Shown one piece after another: positions 7,228-15,134 of a stretch of DNA of 22,118 bases. Position 1 is the stretch's first letter. Every line of letters begins with the position of its first letter. The notes beneath the pieces were generated by a model. That model was given only the letters and a program-made list of their open reading frames with translations. It made no database searches and was not told the DNA's origin. The translations under genes were made by a program, and so were the position numbers. The stretch comes from Muribaculum sp. (GTDB lineage Bacteria > Bacillota > Clostridia > Lachnospirales > Lachnospiraceae). Where the stretch lies: positions 1 to 22,118 of the forward strand of contig JAMPHH010000055.1 of assembly GCA_023663505.1 (NCBI GenBank). The letters are read 5' to 3'.

Positions 7228-7275
7228 TGTCCAAAGCCAAACACGCAATGTTTACGAGACCGGAACGGTTCCTAA
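7228..7275 (-). repeat. Short dispersed repeat, copy 2 (upstream of chemoreceptor)
   Basis: The partner of 3095-3140: CAATGTTTACGAG is exact at 7246-7258, with AGCCAAACA before it and GGAACGGTTCC then GTCAC after it. Like copy 1 it sits upstream of a minus-strand gene. GGAACNGTTCC is itself a small palindrome. Confidence 0.5.
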
Positions 7276-7289
7276 ATAGTCACGAAAAT

Positions 7290-8810
7290 TCAGAAATTCA
7301 TATATTGAACATACATTTGCTCAAAATCAGGATACTCCGCCAGATTCAAAACCTCAACCTCTCCGACTCCCAAGCTCTCATATAAATCCTCGGGAAGTCT
7401 CCACCCATTCTCATAAGCCACGTCCACACCATAACCGCGCTCACATATGTCCTCGGAAGGTCTCCCACCATTCTCACAAGCCACGTCCGCACCGTAACCG
7501 CACTCACATATGTCCTTGGAAGATCTCCCACTATTCTCATAAGCCACGTCCGCACCGTAACCGCGCTCACATATATCTCCTGAAATCCTCCGTCCTTCTG
7601 CCGCCTCCCTCGCGAGAAGCTCCCTTCCAAGCCGCAGCGCCCCTGCGAGCGCTGTGTTCCCTCCCGCCAAGCTCTTTGCCTCAAGCTCACTTGGCAAAAT
7701 TCCGACCGCCACAGCGTCCTTGGGTCTCAGATAATAGCCGAAGCCGCCTGCCAACACCACCCTGTCGATTGCCTGCCAATTCTCCCCTAAGCCATATTCC
7801 TTCATCAGGATACGAATGCCTGCTCCAATCGCGCCCTTTGCCAATTGGATTGCCCGGATAGCCGCCTGCGTCACCCGCACATCCCCGATCAAAATACCGT
7901 CCTCAAAATACTCATCTGCCAGAAGCCCCGTCTCGTCCATGACGCCCTCGCGCTTCAAGCTTGCCAATAAATGTATCATATCCGCGCCCCAGACGCCTCT
8001 GTTGACTCCGCCCTCAAACGCCGGACCCGCCGCCGTCGCGCAGGCAATCTTCCTGTCTCTGTTGCCGAGCGCCATCTCACCGTTGGTTCCAAGATCCACA
8101 AGCAGGGTCAGCTCCTGACGCTCCGTCATACCACACGCGTACATGCCCGCCGTGATATCTCCCCCCACAAAGGCAGAAATCGCAGGAAAGCTCACACAAG
8201 GCACATCTCCAATCACAGTCTCCACCGCCGCCAAGTGGCTCGCGTCAAAGGGCGCTCTCCCCAGCTCCGCGGGGTCATAGCCCATCAGCAGATAAATCAT
8301 GGTGGTGTTGCCCGCAAGCACCATGCGCATTGCTTCATTCGGCTGTAAAAATGGGCGAAAGCATTTCGTCACCTTCTCAAGCTCCCCCAACACCTCGCGG
8401 CGCATGAACTCCGCCGTCCCTTGGTCTTCCGCCGCCTGTATGCGCGAGAGCACATCTGCTCCAAACCTCACCTGAGGATTTACCCCCGCGTAATCTGTCG
8501 CGACATTGCCCTTATCGTCATAAAGCTGTGCCGCGATAGTAGTGGTACCGATATCCACCGTCACCAGCCGCTCGCCATTAGGACTTGGAATCGGCTCGCT
8601 TGGCACCAAAACCCCTGAATCCGCCAGTCCGTTTGCCGTCACGACATGAAGCTTGTGTCGTTCCTCCGAGGGCTCTCCCCCGACCCGCATCGGCATTCCG
8701 TCAAACAATACACACCTGCCGCAGCCCGTACAAATCTGACATTTGGTTCCCCTAAAGCCCTGCCCCTTAAAATCTTGTTCATACAAAAGCAGTTCCCTCT
8801 CAAAAGTCAT
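7290..8810 (-). CDS. ASKHA/DUF4445 corrinoid-activation-like protein with ferredoxin-type Cys cluster
   Basis: The 506-residue protein has an N-terminal C24xxC27xxC30xxC33 cluster, likely an iron-sulphur site. It is followed by an actin-like ATPase (ASKHA) domain of the DUF4445/RACo type: LVTVDIGTTTIAAQLYD (phosphate 1), VLAGNTTM, LLVDLGTNGEMAL, GPAFEGG and VVLAGGFGYYL. The C-terminus ends VEVLNLAEYPDF...YMNF, as in that family. Relatives such as RACo and RamA reductively activate corrinoid proteins with ATP. No methyltransferase or corrinoid protein is in view, so the partner is unknown. Between GRELLAREA and the conserved C-terminal strand there is an unusual insertion of three 21-residue repeats (see 7389-7577). 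The gene follows the DUF4250 gene by 39 bases and is probably in one operon with it. Confidence 0.85.
   Translation of the reverse strand: MTFERELLLYEQDFKGQGFRGTKCQICTGCGRCVLFDGMPMRVGGEPSEERHKLHVVTANGLADSGVLVPSEPIPSPNGERLVTVDIGTTTIAAQLYDDKGNVATDYAGVNPQVRFGADVLSRIQAAEDQGTAEFMRREVLGELEKVTKCFRPFLQPNEAMRMVLAGNTTMIYLLMGYDPAELGRAPFDASHLAAVETVIGDVPCVSFPAISAFVGGDITAGMYACGMTERQELTLLVDLGTNGEMALGNRDRKIACATAAGPAFEGGVNRGVWGADMIHLLASLKREGVMDETGLLADEYFEDGILIGDVRVTQAAIRAIQLAKGAIGAGIRILMKEYGLGENWQAIDRVVLAGGFGYYLRPKDAVAVGILPSELEAKSLAGGNTALAGALRLGRELLAREAAEGRRISGDICERGYGADVAYENSGRSSKDICECGYGADVACENGGRPSEDICERGYGVDVAYENGWRLPEDLYESLGVGEVEVLNLAEYPDFEQMYVQYMNF
7389..7577 (-). repeat. In-frame 63-bp minisatellite (three units) inside the ASKHA gene
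   Basis: Units lie at 7577-7515, 7514-7452 and 7451-7389, with a degenerate start of a fourth (DLYES). Each codes for 21 residues of pattern DICExGYGxDVAxENxxRxxx, e.g. DICERGYGADVAYENSGR. Units differ at only a few bases, indicating recent duplication. The length is a multiple of three, so the frame is kept. Confidence 0.93.
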
Positions 8811-8849
8811 TTTGTGTCCCGTCCCTTAGGACATTCCTTTAAATATTGT

Positions 8850-9023
8850 TCAAACAAATTGGTTTCTCTCCGCGTCATAGTGATAGTCTATGGCAGCGAG
8901 TCTATCCGTGATATCCTTGGCGTCCGCGTCCAGATCCTCGCACAGCTCCTCCAAGCTTCCATAAAAATCCCGCAGCTTCAAATTCACAAAGCTGAGCAGC
9001 ATCACCGAATCCTTAGGTATCAT
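8850..9023 (-). CDS. DUF4250 domain protein
   Basis: A 57-residue protein, MIPKDSVMLLSFVNLKLRDF at its start and IDYHYDAERNQFV at its end. This is the standard pattern of DUF4250, a small protein family common in Clostridia with unknown function. The ATG at 9023 has GGAG ten bases upstream and begins at the family's usual N-terminus; the open frame continues 13 codons further up to 9062. It lies upstream of the ASKHA gene in the same direction. Confidence 0.85.
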   Translation of the reverse strand: MIPKDSVMLLSFVNLKLRDFYGSLEELCEDLDADAKDITDRLAAIDYHYDAERNQFV

Positions 9024-9286
9024 TCCATCTACGCTCCATTCCGTCGCGGCTGCCGTTTGCATTCCGCCAAGCCGTCACACAACATCATTTTTAAAATCCT
9101 TTACCTATCTATATTGTATATGATTTTGTACAAAAAAACCACCCCCCCAAGCCACAAAATTCTATAAAATTTATAAATTTTCTAAACTCACCCTGTATTA
9201 TTCACCGAATGACTCGGTAGCTGCGTAAAGCCGCATAATTCCTTGACATTTTTATATGGCTGCTTTCATCTATCAAGTGATAGAAA
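9024..9286. other. Intergenic region between DUF4250 and the insertion sequence
   Basis: AT-rich DNA with a run of seven C (9145-9151) after a run of A. It presumably contains the DUF4250 promoter (a TATACAAT on the minus strand near 9114-9121, with no good -35) and the left end of the insertion sequence. A small palindrome CTATCAAGTGATAG lies at 9270-9283. No gene was seen. Confidence 0.4.
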
Positions 9287-9351
9287 AAGAGCCTCTATTA
9301 TGGTATAGTGTAAGTGACCAAACAAACAACTTATACCAAGGAGAAGCTCTT
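9287..9351 (+). promoter_or_regulatory. RBS-masking leader hairpin of the transposase gene
   Basis: AAGAGC (9287-9292) pairs with GCTCTT (9346-9351), which ends one base before the ATG. TGGTATA (9301-9307) pairs with TATACCA (9332-9338). The Shine-Dalgarno AAGGAGA (9338-9344) lies between the two stems. Read-through transcripts from outside would fold this way and hide the RBS. A TATAGT at 9304-9309 may be the element's own -10 box, so that its own mRNA would lack the left arm. Confidence 0.6.
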
Positions 9352-10671
9352 ATGAATAGTTTAAAAGATATCACTCTTGAAAGCAACCCCTATTTGAAAT
9401 TAAATTTTGATGGAGGCAACCTGTCATCTGACGCGGGACTTCTTCTGATCAAGGAGTTTGCATCAAAAATCGGGCTTACCAAGCTTGTATATGATCAGTT
9501 TCAGACAAATGATACCGCATTGTACCGATATCATATCGATCCCGAAAATCTGCTTCAGATGATCTACCAGACCATTGCCGCATATTTTGAGGATGACTGT
9601 GCGGATGAACTCACCATCGATCCCGTTTTTACCGCCATCCTTGAAAAAGATGTACTGGCATCGCAGCCGACCATATCGCGGTTCTATAACCGCATGGATG
9701 ATACGACCCTGCAGCAGTTTGAGCTGATCGGGGCAAAGATGAGGGATATCATCTGCCAGATCAAGCCTCCTGAGCATATGGTCTTCGACCTCGACTCCAC
9801 GCTGCTTAACACATACGGGAACCAGGAAGGCGAATCCTTCAATTATCATTATCAGGCGCACGGCTACCATCCGCTGCTGTGCTTTGATGGCATTACCGGT
9901 GATCTGCTCAAGGCAGAACTCCGTGACGGAACCCATTATTGCAGCAAGGATGCAGATCAGTTCATGATCCCGCTCCTAAAAGAGTACCGGACAAAACATC
10001 CTTCTTTGCCGTTGTACCTCCGTGGAGACAGCGGCTTCGCCTCACCAGATCTCTACGAGGCATGTGAAGAGAATGATTGTAAATATGCGATCCGGCTCAA
10101 GATCAACAAAACCCTGATTGCACTTGCGGCGGATAAGGCTGAGGATCTTCAAAAAGCGGTAAGGACAAATATGGTCGATTATGCCGTAACCTATGGCGAG
10201 TTTGAATATCAGGCCGGTACGTGGCCGCATCCGAGGCGTGTTGTCTTTAAGATAGAAAAACCCGCCAACCAGATGACCTTTCTGTACACCTTCATAGTAA
10301 CAACAATGGAATCTGAGGCGTATCAGGTAATCCGCTTCTACTGTGGCCGCGGCAAGATGGAAAACTTCATTAAAGAAGGCAAGGACGGCTTTGCTTTTTC
10401 AGCAGTAAGCAGCAAGTCAAAAGTTGTCAATGCAAACCGCCTCCAGCTGCATGTCCTTGCCTATAACCTGTTCAACTGGTTCAGGCGCATAGCATTGGCC
10501 GCAAACATGCGCAAGCTCAGAATTGATACGGTACGCTTAAAGCTGATCAAGATAGCCGCAAGGGTCGTTCGTTCCGCGAGATATATAACGTTCAAGCTGT
10601 GCAGCAGCTGTCCGTACAAAAAGGAATTCTACGAAACGCTGCAAAACATAAAACAGCTACAGCTTGAATGA
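9352..10671 (+). CDS. IS1380-family transposase (DDE)
   Basis: The 439-residue transposase starts at an ATG seven bases after AAGGAGA. DDE-type motifs are visible: MVFDLDSTLLNTYG (Asp146/Asp148), LYLRGDSGFASPDLYE (Asp226), and RFYCGRGKMENFIKEGKDG, whose Glu337 is the likely third acidic residue. NANRLQLHVLAYNLFNWFRR near the C-terminus is also typical of IS1380 transposases. The frame is intact with no internal stop, so the element may still be active. An upstream in-frame ATG at 9256 has no RBS. The gene runs opposite to its left neighbours and has no passenger genes. Confidence 0.92.
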   Translation: MNSLKDITLESNPYLKLNFDGGNLSSDAGLLLIKEFASKIGLTKLVYDQFQTNDTALYRYHIDPENLLQMIYQTIAAYFEDDCADELTIDPVFTAILEKDVLASQPTISRFYNRMDDTTLQQFELIGAKMRDIICQIKPPEHMVFDLDSTLLNTYGNQEGESFNYHYQAHGYHPLLCFDGITGDLLKAELRDGTHYCSKDADQFMIPLLKEYRTKHPSLPLYLRGDSGFASPDLYEACEENDCKYAIRLKINKTLIALAADKAEDLQKAVRTNMVDYAVTYGEFEYQAGTWPHPRRVVFKIEKPANQMTFLYTFIVTTMESEAYQVIRFYCGRGKMENFIKEGKDGFAFSAVSSKSKVVNANRLQLHVLAYNLFNWFRRIALAANMRKLRIDTVRLKLIKIAARVVRSARYITFKLCSSCPYKKEFYETLQNIKQLQLE

Positions 10672-10719
10672 TATGATTTTCAATGTACATTGACAGTTTC
10701 ACAAGATGTTTATACGTAC

Positions 10720-10915
10720 CTAGGGTGAAGTCTGTCCTTTTTCGGAAATGTAAACATCGTTATAAGAGCGAAACTGTTCTAACAAACATCGTGGAGACAG
10801 ATTTTTTATTTTTTCATGTCTCCATGAATAATTCAGGCTCACTATTAGAAAACACCCAACCGCAGCCAGTCCGCAAAACACTCCCAGTCATCTCCCGCCG
10901 CCCCTCCGCACTATG
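10720..10915 (+). repeat. Long palindromic repeat element, copy C (variant centre)
   Basis: The right part (10841-10911) matches the reverse complement of copy A's left arm, about 85% by eye (CACTATTAGAAAAC, CCCAACCGCAGCC, TCTCCCGCCGCCCC). It begins CCTAGGGTGAA and reaches TTCAGGCTC, as in copy B. The 17 bases that form the central hairpin in A and B are replaced by about 100 bases holding another hairpin (GGAGACA/TGTCTCC, 10791-10822, with a T-rich loop). It directly follows the insertion sequence. Confidence 0.7.
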
Positions 10916-10956
10916 ATATGAAGGCTAAACTGTTACCATTCGTGCTCATAAAAATG

Positions 10957-10986
10957 TTTGCACCGCCCCAAAAAATAATGTAAAAT
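10957..10986 (+). promoter_or_regulatory. Possible promoter of the ABC exporter operon
   Basis: TTTGCA (10957-10962) and TAAAAT (10981-10986) have an 18-base spacer, about 95 bases before the first ATG. This is the best candidate in an AT-rich stretch, but the match is only moderate. Confidence 0.35.
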
Positions 10987-11078
10987 AAAATATATTTTGT
11001 AACTGCCCAGAACCGCGCAGCACTTACGGAAAAGGCTCTGAACAACTGCCATATTCCAACAAGAACGAGGATACTCCC

Positions 11079-12782
11079 ATGCTGAAATATTTAAAAAAAT
11101 ACTGGCATTTCTGCCTGCTTGGACCGCTTTTTATGGTGGGCGAGATTGCAATGGATTTGATCCAGCCGGATATGATGGCCACCATTGTGGACGAGGGCGT
11201 GCTGAAGCAAAATCTGGACGTGGTGCTGCACATCGGTATCCGCATGATACTTTTGGTACTATTCGGAGGCTTTAGCGGCGTGCTGAGCGGCGTCTTCGCC
11301 AATCTTGCGTCCCAGCAGTTCGGAAACGATCTCCGCAAGGACTTATTTGCCAAGATCATGAATCTCTCCTTTGAGCAGACCGACCGCTTCTCCACAGGCT
11401 CTCTTGTGACCAGACTGGTCAATGACGTGACCCAGATACAGCAGATGGTCACCATGTCAATCCGCGGACTGGTGCGCAATTCCTTTATGTTTGCGGGCGG
11501 AATCCTCATGCTGTATCGCCAGTCCCCGAGATTCGCTTTTGTTGCGGTATGCGGCTTGCCCTTTATCCTGTTTTTTGTCGTGTTTTTCCTACAAAAAGCC
11601 TCTCCCCTGTTCCGCATCGTGCAGGAAAAGCTGGACGGCGTCAATAACTGTCTGCAGGAGACCACGGCGGGCGCGAGGGTGGTCAAGGCATATGTGCGGG
11701 AGGAACAGGAGCTTGAGCGCTTTGACACAGCCAACAACGCGCTCTGCAATATCAATTTAAGAGTCCAATCCCTGCTCGCCTTCATGACCCCCTGTATGAA
11801 CATTATCCTAAACCTATGCATTGTGGCGATTCTCTATGTGGGCGGTTACACCATGCGCACCTCAGGCGGCATCAGCTCGGGACAGATCATGGCTGCCATC
11901 ACCTATATGTCCATGATTCTGCACGGCGTCACCTTCATGGCAAACATCTTCCAGACCTTCACAAGGGCAAAGGCTTCCGCCGACCGTGTAAACGAGGTGT
12001 TAAATTGCGAGGACAGACTTCCTGACGGGCTTATCACGCCTCCTAAGCCAAATGGCGAGTTGGAATTTCGGAATGTGTCCTTCGCCTACCCCGGGCATTC
12101 CACGAACGTCTTGGAGAATATCTCACTTTCCATACATAAGGGAGAGACCCTTGGCATCATCGGTGCGACGGGGAGCGGCAAGTCCACTCTGGTAAACCTC
12201 ATTCCCCGTTTCTACGACGTGACGGCGGGACAGGTTCTGGTAGACGGCGTGGACGTAAAGGATTATCCCGTGCAGGGACTTAGGGAGCGCATAGCGATCG
12301 TCATGCAGCGGGCGGAGCTCTACTCCCGACCCATCGAAGCCAATATCCGATGGGGCAGGGACGAAGCCACCCCTTGGGACATCAAGCGCGCCGCCGAGAT
12401 TGCACAGGCGGACGATTTTATCTGCCACACCGCACAGGGCTACTACACCATGGTCACAGAGAGCGGGCATTCCCTCTCAGGCGGTCAGAAGCAGCGCATC
12501 TCCATCGCGCGCTCGATTCTGAAAAACGCGGAGATCCTAATATTTGACGACACCACCAACGCGTTAGATCTGCGGACGGAAAGCCACCTGTACCAAGCTC
12601 TCGAGAAGGAATGCCCTGCCACCACCAAGGTCATCATCGCACAGCGGATCGCGTCAATCAAAAACGCAGATCGCATCGCGGTACTCGACGGCGGACGGAT
12701 TGTGGCATACGGCACACATGACGAACTGCTGCGGGAATCGTCAGTGTATCAAGATATTTACGCCTCACAGCTAAAGCAATAG
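11079..12782 (+). CDS. Heterodimeric ABC exporter subunit 1 (degenerate ATP site)
   Basis: A 567-residue half-transporter with six membrane helices (about residues 15-310) and a C-terminal nucleotide-binding domain. Walker A is GATGSGKST (362-370), the signature LSGGQKQR is canonical (466 on), and Walker B is ILIFDDTTNALD. Asp491 stands where the catalytic Glu is expected, and Gln522 (IIAQRIAS) replaces the switch His. These are the hallmark losses of the TM287/LmrC-type subunit of heterodimeric exporters, where one composite site no longer hydrolyses ATP. The ATG at 11079 follows GAGG by eight bases. The partner gene starts 32 bases downstream. Such pairs export drugs, lipids or peptides across the membrane; the substrate here is unknown. 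Confidence 0.94.
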   Translation: MLKYLKKYWHFCLLGPLFMVGEIAMDLIQPDMMATIVDEGVLKQNLDVVLHIGIRMILLVLFGGFSGVLSGVFANLASQQFGNDLRKDLFAKIMNLSFEQTDRFSTGSLVTRLVNDVTQIQQMVTMSIRGLVRNSFMFAGGILMLYRQSPRFAFVAVCGLPFILFFVVFFLQKASPLFRIVQEKLDGVNNCLQETTAGARVVKAYVREEQELERFDTANNALCNINLRVQSLLAFMTPCMNIILNLCIVAILYVGGYTMRTSGGISSGQIMAAITYMSMILHGVTFMANIFQTFTRAKASADRVNEVLNCEDRLPDGLITPPKPNGELEFRNVSFAYPGHSTNVLENISLSIHKGETLGIIGATGSGKSTLVNLIPRFYDVTAGQVLVDGVDVKDYPVQGLRERIAIVMQRAELYSRPIEANIRWGRDEATPWDIKRAAEIAQADDFICHTAQGYYTMVTESGHSLSGGQKQRISIARSILKNAEILIFDDTTNALDLRTESHLYQALEKECPATTKVIIAQRIASIKNADRIAVLDGGRIVAYGTHDELLRESSVYQDIYASQLKQ

Positions 12783-12814
12783 ATAATGTAAACTGCTCTG
12801 ACATGGAGGATTAA

Positions 12815-14752
12815 ATGAGATTAGACGAAACAAACCAAAACAATTCACAGGAAAAGCTCCCTTCGACCTCCCCTGACCGCCCTCTGCCCGAGGGCTTTGA
12901 AGCGCAGGGCGGCGAGGAATTCCAATTCCGCAGTCAGGAGTTCAAGCGCAATCCCCCGCCTATCAACTTCGGCGGCAGAAGACGCGTCTCCGATGGCATG
13001 GGACAGGTGGTGGAGAAACCCAAGGACGCCTCCCACACCCTGCTTCGCCTGACCAAGTATTTGGGCGCGGAAAGGGTACTTTTGCTCATATTGCTCGCCT
13101 CCGTGGTCATGGTGACACTGACGGCTCTCGCCGCCCCCGCGCTGCAGGGCAAAGGCATTGACCTGATTCTTGACAGACAATGGACGGGGCTTACCGCCGT
13201 GCTGCTCCAACTGCTTGTCGTGTACCTTGTCAGCACACTTTGCACCCTCTCCCAGACCTATGTGTCCGCACACCTAAGCCAACGCATCGTGCGCAGAATG
13301 CGCCACGATTTGTTCCGAAAGATAGATAACCTGTCCATTCCCTATCTGGACACTCACTCCAGCGGCGACATTATGAGCCGCATGACCAATGATGTGGAAA
13401 ATATCTCTACCTCCATCTCGCAAAGTCTGGGCTCTCTCTTTGCAGGAATCCTGACCATCATCGGCACCGTGGCGCTCATGTTCCATTACTGTTGGCAGCT
13501 GACACTGATCACCATGGTGACGGTGGTGATCACCGTGCTCGTGACCAAGAAAATGTCCTCCCTCATGCGCAAGGTTTACCGCAAACGCTCCCAAGTGTTG
13601 GGACAGCTAAACGGACATTCCGAGGAAATGATCACGGGCTATAAGTCTATCGTGGCTTATAATAAGCAGGCTGACGTCATTGACGAGTTCAACAGAACCT
13701 CGGACGAGCTGACCAAGGTCAGTATCCGCGCGGAGATTCTGGGCGGCTCCATGGGACCCCTGATGAACTGCATCTCCAATATCGGCTTCGTGATCGTGTC
13801 TGCCTTCGGCGGGTATTTTGCCCTGAAGGGTCTGATCACCGTGGGGGTTATCTCCGCCTTCATCATTTATGCCAAGCAATTCTCCCGCCCCATCAATGAG
13901 ATCGCTCAGCTCTATGGGAGCCTCCAAACCGCCGTGGCGGGGGCGGAGCGCATTTTCGAGCTGCTAGACCAGCCGGACGAGGACAATAGCGGCACCCTCG
14001 ATATGGAGAACGCGAAGGGGGAGATCACCTTCCGCGACGTGAATTTCTCCTATCTTCCCGATACCCCCGTGCTTCAGGGCTTTCAGCTCACGGTGAAGCC
14101 GGGACAGAAGATCGCTCTGGTGGGAGCGACAGGCAGCGGCAAGACCACAGTGGTCAATCTGCTCATGAGATTTTATCCCGTGGACTCCGGTGAAATACTG
14201 ATAGACGGGGTGAATATCCAAGACATCAAACGAGACGCCCTGCGCCGCAACACGGCAATCGTGCTGCAGGACACGGTGCTTTTTACGGACACGGTGGAAA
14301 ATAATATCAAATACGCCAACCCCGACGCTTCGGAGGAAATGGTCACACATGCCGCCGAAATGAGCAATTCGCACCATTTTATCCGTCAGCTCCCTGACAA
14401 ATATCAGACCATGCTGATTCAAGCGGGTGCACATCTATCCCAAGGACAGCGGCAGCTCCTCACCATCGCCCGGGCAGTGCTTGCAGACCCGAAGATATTG
14501 ATCCTCGACGAAGCCACCTCCTCCGTGGACACACGCACGGAGAAAAGCATACAGGACGCCATGGTGAAGCTGATGGAAAACCGCACCAGTCTCATCATCG
14601 CACACAGACTCTCCACCGTTCAGGACGCGGACAAAATCGTGGTGATGGACAAGGGCAGGGTGGTTGAGACGGGAACCCACGAGGAGCTGTTGGCGCAACA
14701 AGGGTACTATTACGAGCTGTATATGACACAATTTGCGGGCGGGCAGACGTAA
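12815..14752 (+). CDS. Heterodimeric ABC exporter subunit 2 (catalytic ATP site)
   Basis: The 645-residue partner has a hydrophilic N-terminal extension of about 75 residues rich in P, Q, E and R before the first helix, then a six-helix membrane domain and an ATPase domain. Walker A is GATGSGKTT (437-445), the signature is the non-canonical LSQGQRQ (541 on), Walker B is ILILDEATSS with catalytic Glu566, and the switch is His597 in IIAHRLST. The altered signature pairs with subunit 1's degenerate Walker B, so the dimer has one canonical and one dead site, as in TM288/LmrD. Start at 12815 with GGAGG five bases before. Translation likely follows subunit 1 on the same mRNA. The next gene is convergent, 14 bases away. 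Confidence 0.94.
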   Translation: MRLDETNQNNSQEKLPSTSPDRPLPEGFEAQGGEEFQFRSQEFKRNPPPINFGGRRRVSDGMGQVVEKPKDASHTLLRLTKYLGAERVLLLILLASVVMVTLTALAAPALQGKGIDLILDRQWTGLTAVLLQLLVVYLVSTLCTLSQTYVSAHLSQRIVRRMRHDLFRKIDNLSIPYLDTHSSGDIMSRMTNDVENISTSISQSLGSLFAGILTIIGTVALMFHYCWQLTLITMVTVVITVLVTKKMSSLMRKVYRKRSQVLGQLNGHSEEMITGYKSIVAYNKQADVIDEFNRTSDELTKVSIRAEILGGSMGPLMNCISNIGFVIVSAFGGYFALKGLITVGVISAFIIYAKQFSRPINEIAQLYGSLQTAVAGAERIFELLDQPDEDNSGTLDMENAKGEITFRDVNFSYLPDTPVLQGFQLTVKPGQKIALVGATGSGKTTVVNLLMRFYPVDSGEILIDGVNIQDIKRDALRRNTAIVLQDTVLFTDTVENNIKYANPDASEEMVTHAAEMSNSHHFIRQLPDKYQTMLIQAGAHLSQGQRQLLTIARAVLADPKILILDEATSSVDTRTEKSIQDAMVKLMENRTSLIIAHRLSTVQDADKIVVMDKGRVVETGTHEELLAQQGYYYELYMTQFAGGQT

Positions 14753-14766
14753 AAAGGGGCTGTTCT

Positions 14767-15120
14767 CTAATCCAACTCCGCCCTGCTGAACAAGTCTAAA
14801 ATCAAATCCCTGTCCTCGCAGGCTTTCTTAAACTGAAGGATAAAATCTGCCAAAGCTTCCTTATCCTCCGCATAGGCACAGAACATGTCCGCTTCAGGGT
14901 CAAAGTCGATTTTATCCTGAATGTCCTGACACTTTTCGGTCAAAAACACCAGTGCCAGACTTCCCCAGTCATAGCCGTTTCCCTCAAAGCCCTCCTCTGC
15001 GCGAGTGTCAAAGACCTCCTGCAGATACTCGCCCACGCCTAGGCAAGCCGAAGCACTCCCCTCGTGCTCCACCCAATAAAACGGGGCAATTTCCTTTTCA
15101 AATGCTTCTGTGATTTCCAT
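14767..15120 (-). CDS. Imm51-like immunity family protein
   Basis: An acidic 117-residue protein without membrane segments. The core FEGNGYDWGSLALVFL, then DKIDFDPEADMFCAYAED and a C-terminal LADFILQFKKAC, resembles Imm51, a family predicted to neutralise polymorphic toxins; this assignment is from memory of the pattern. No toxin gene is adjacent, so it would be an orphan. The ATG at 15120 follows GGGAG by eight bases; an in-frame ATG at 15138 overlaps the stop of the upstream gene (ATGA), which suggests coupled translation with it in either case. It faces the ABC exporter operon end to end. Confidence 0.6.
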   Translation of the reverse strand: MEITEAFEKEIAPFYWVEHEGSASACLGVGEYLQEVFDTRAEEGFEGNGYDWGSLALVFLTEKCQDIQDKIDFDPEADMFCAYAEDKEALADFILQFKKACEDRDLILDLFSRAELD

Positions 15121-15134
15121 AGTCTTTTCTCCCT

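Larger units (their letters stand above)
9192..10724 (+). mobile_element. IS1380-family insertion sequence (ends approximate)
   Basis: A single transposase gene with short flanks, about 1.5 kb, is the usual size for IS1380 elements. The proposed ends are CCT (9192) and AGG (10724), inside a 7-bp inverted match TCACCCT/AGGGTGA. The flanking 4-mers are not direct repeats, so target duplication is not supported. The right end also coincides with a motif of palindromic copy C. The limits may therefore be off by tens of bases; only the transposase is certain. Confidence 0.55.

Noticed and set aside
7389..7577. CRISPR-like array
   Set aside because: The units are directly contiguous without spacers, lie inside a coding frame, and there are no cas genes.
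7346..7690. Alternative frame with repeated VGDLPRTYVSAVTVRTWL
   Set aside because: It is a frame-shifted reading of the 63-bp minisatellite in the ASKHA gene; the main frame carries the conserved domain.
9188..10728. Well-defined terminal inverted repeats and target duplication for the insertion sequence
   Set aside because: Only a 7-bp inverted match (TCACCCT/AGGGTGA) was found, flanking 4-mers differ, and the right part also belongs to the palindromic repeat family.
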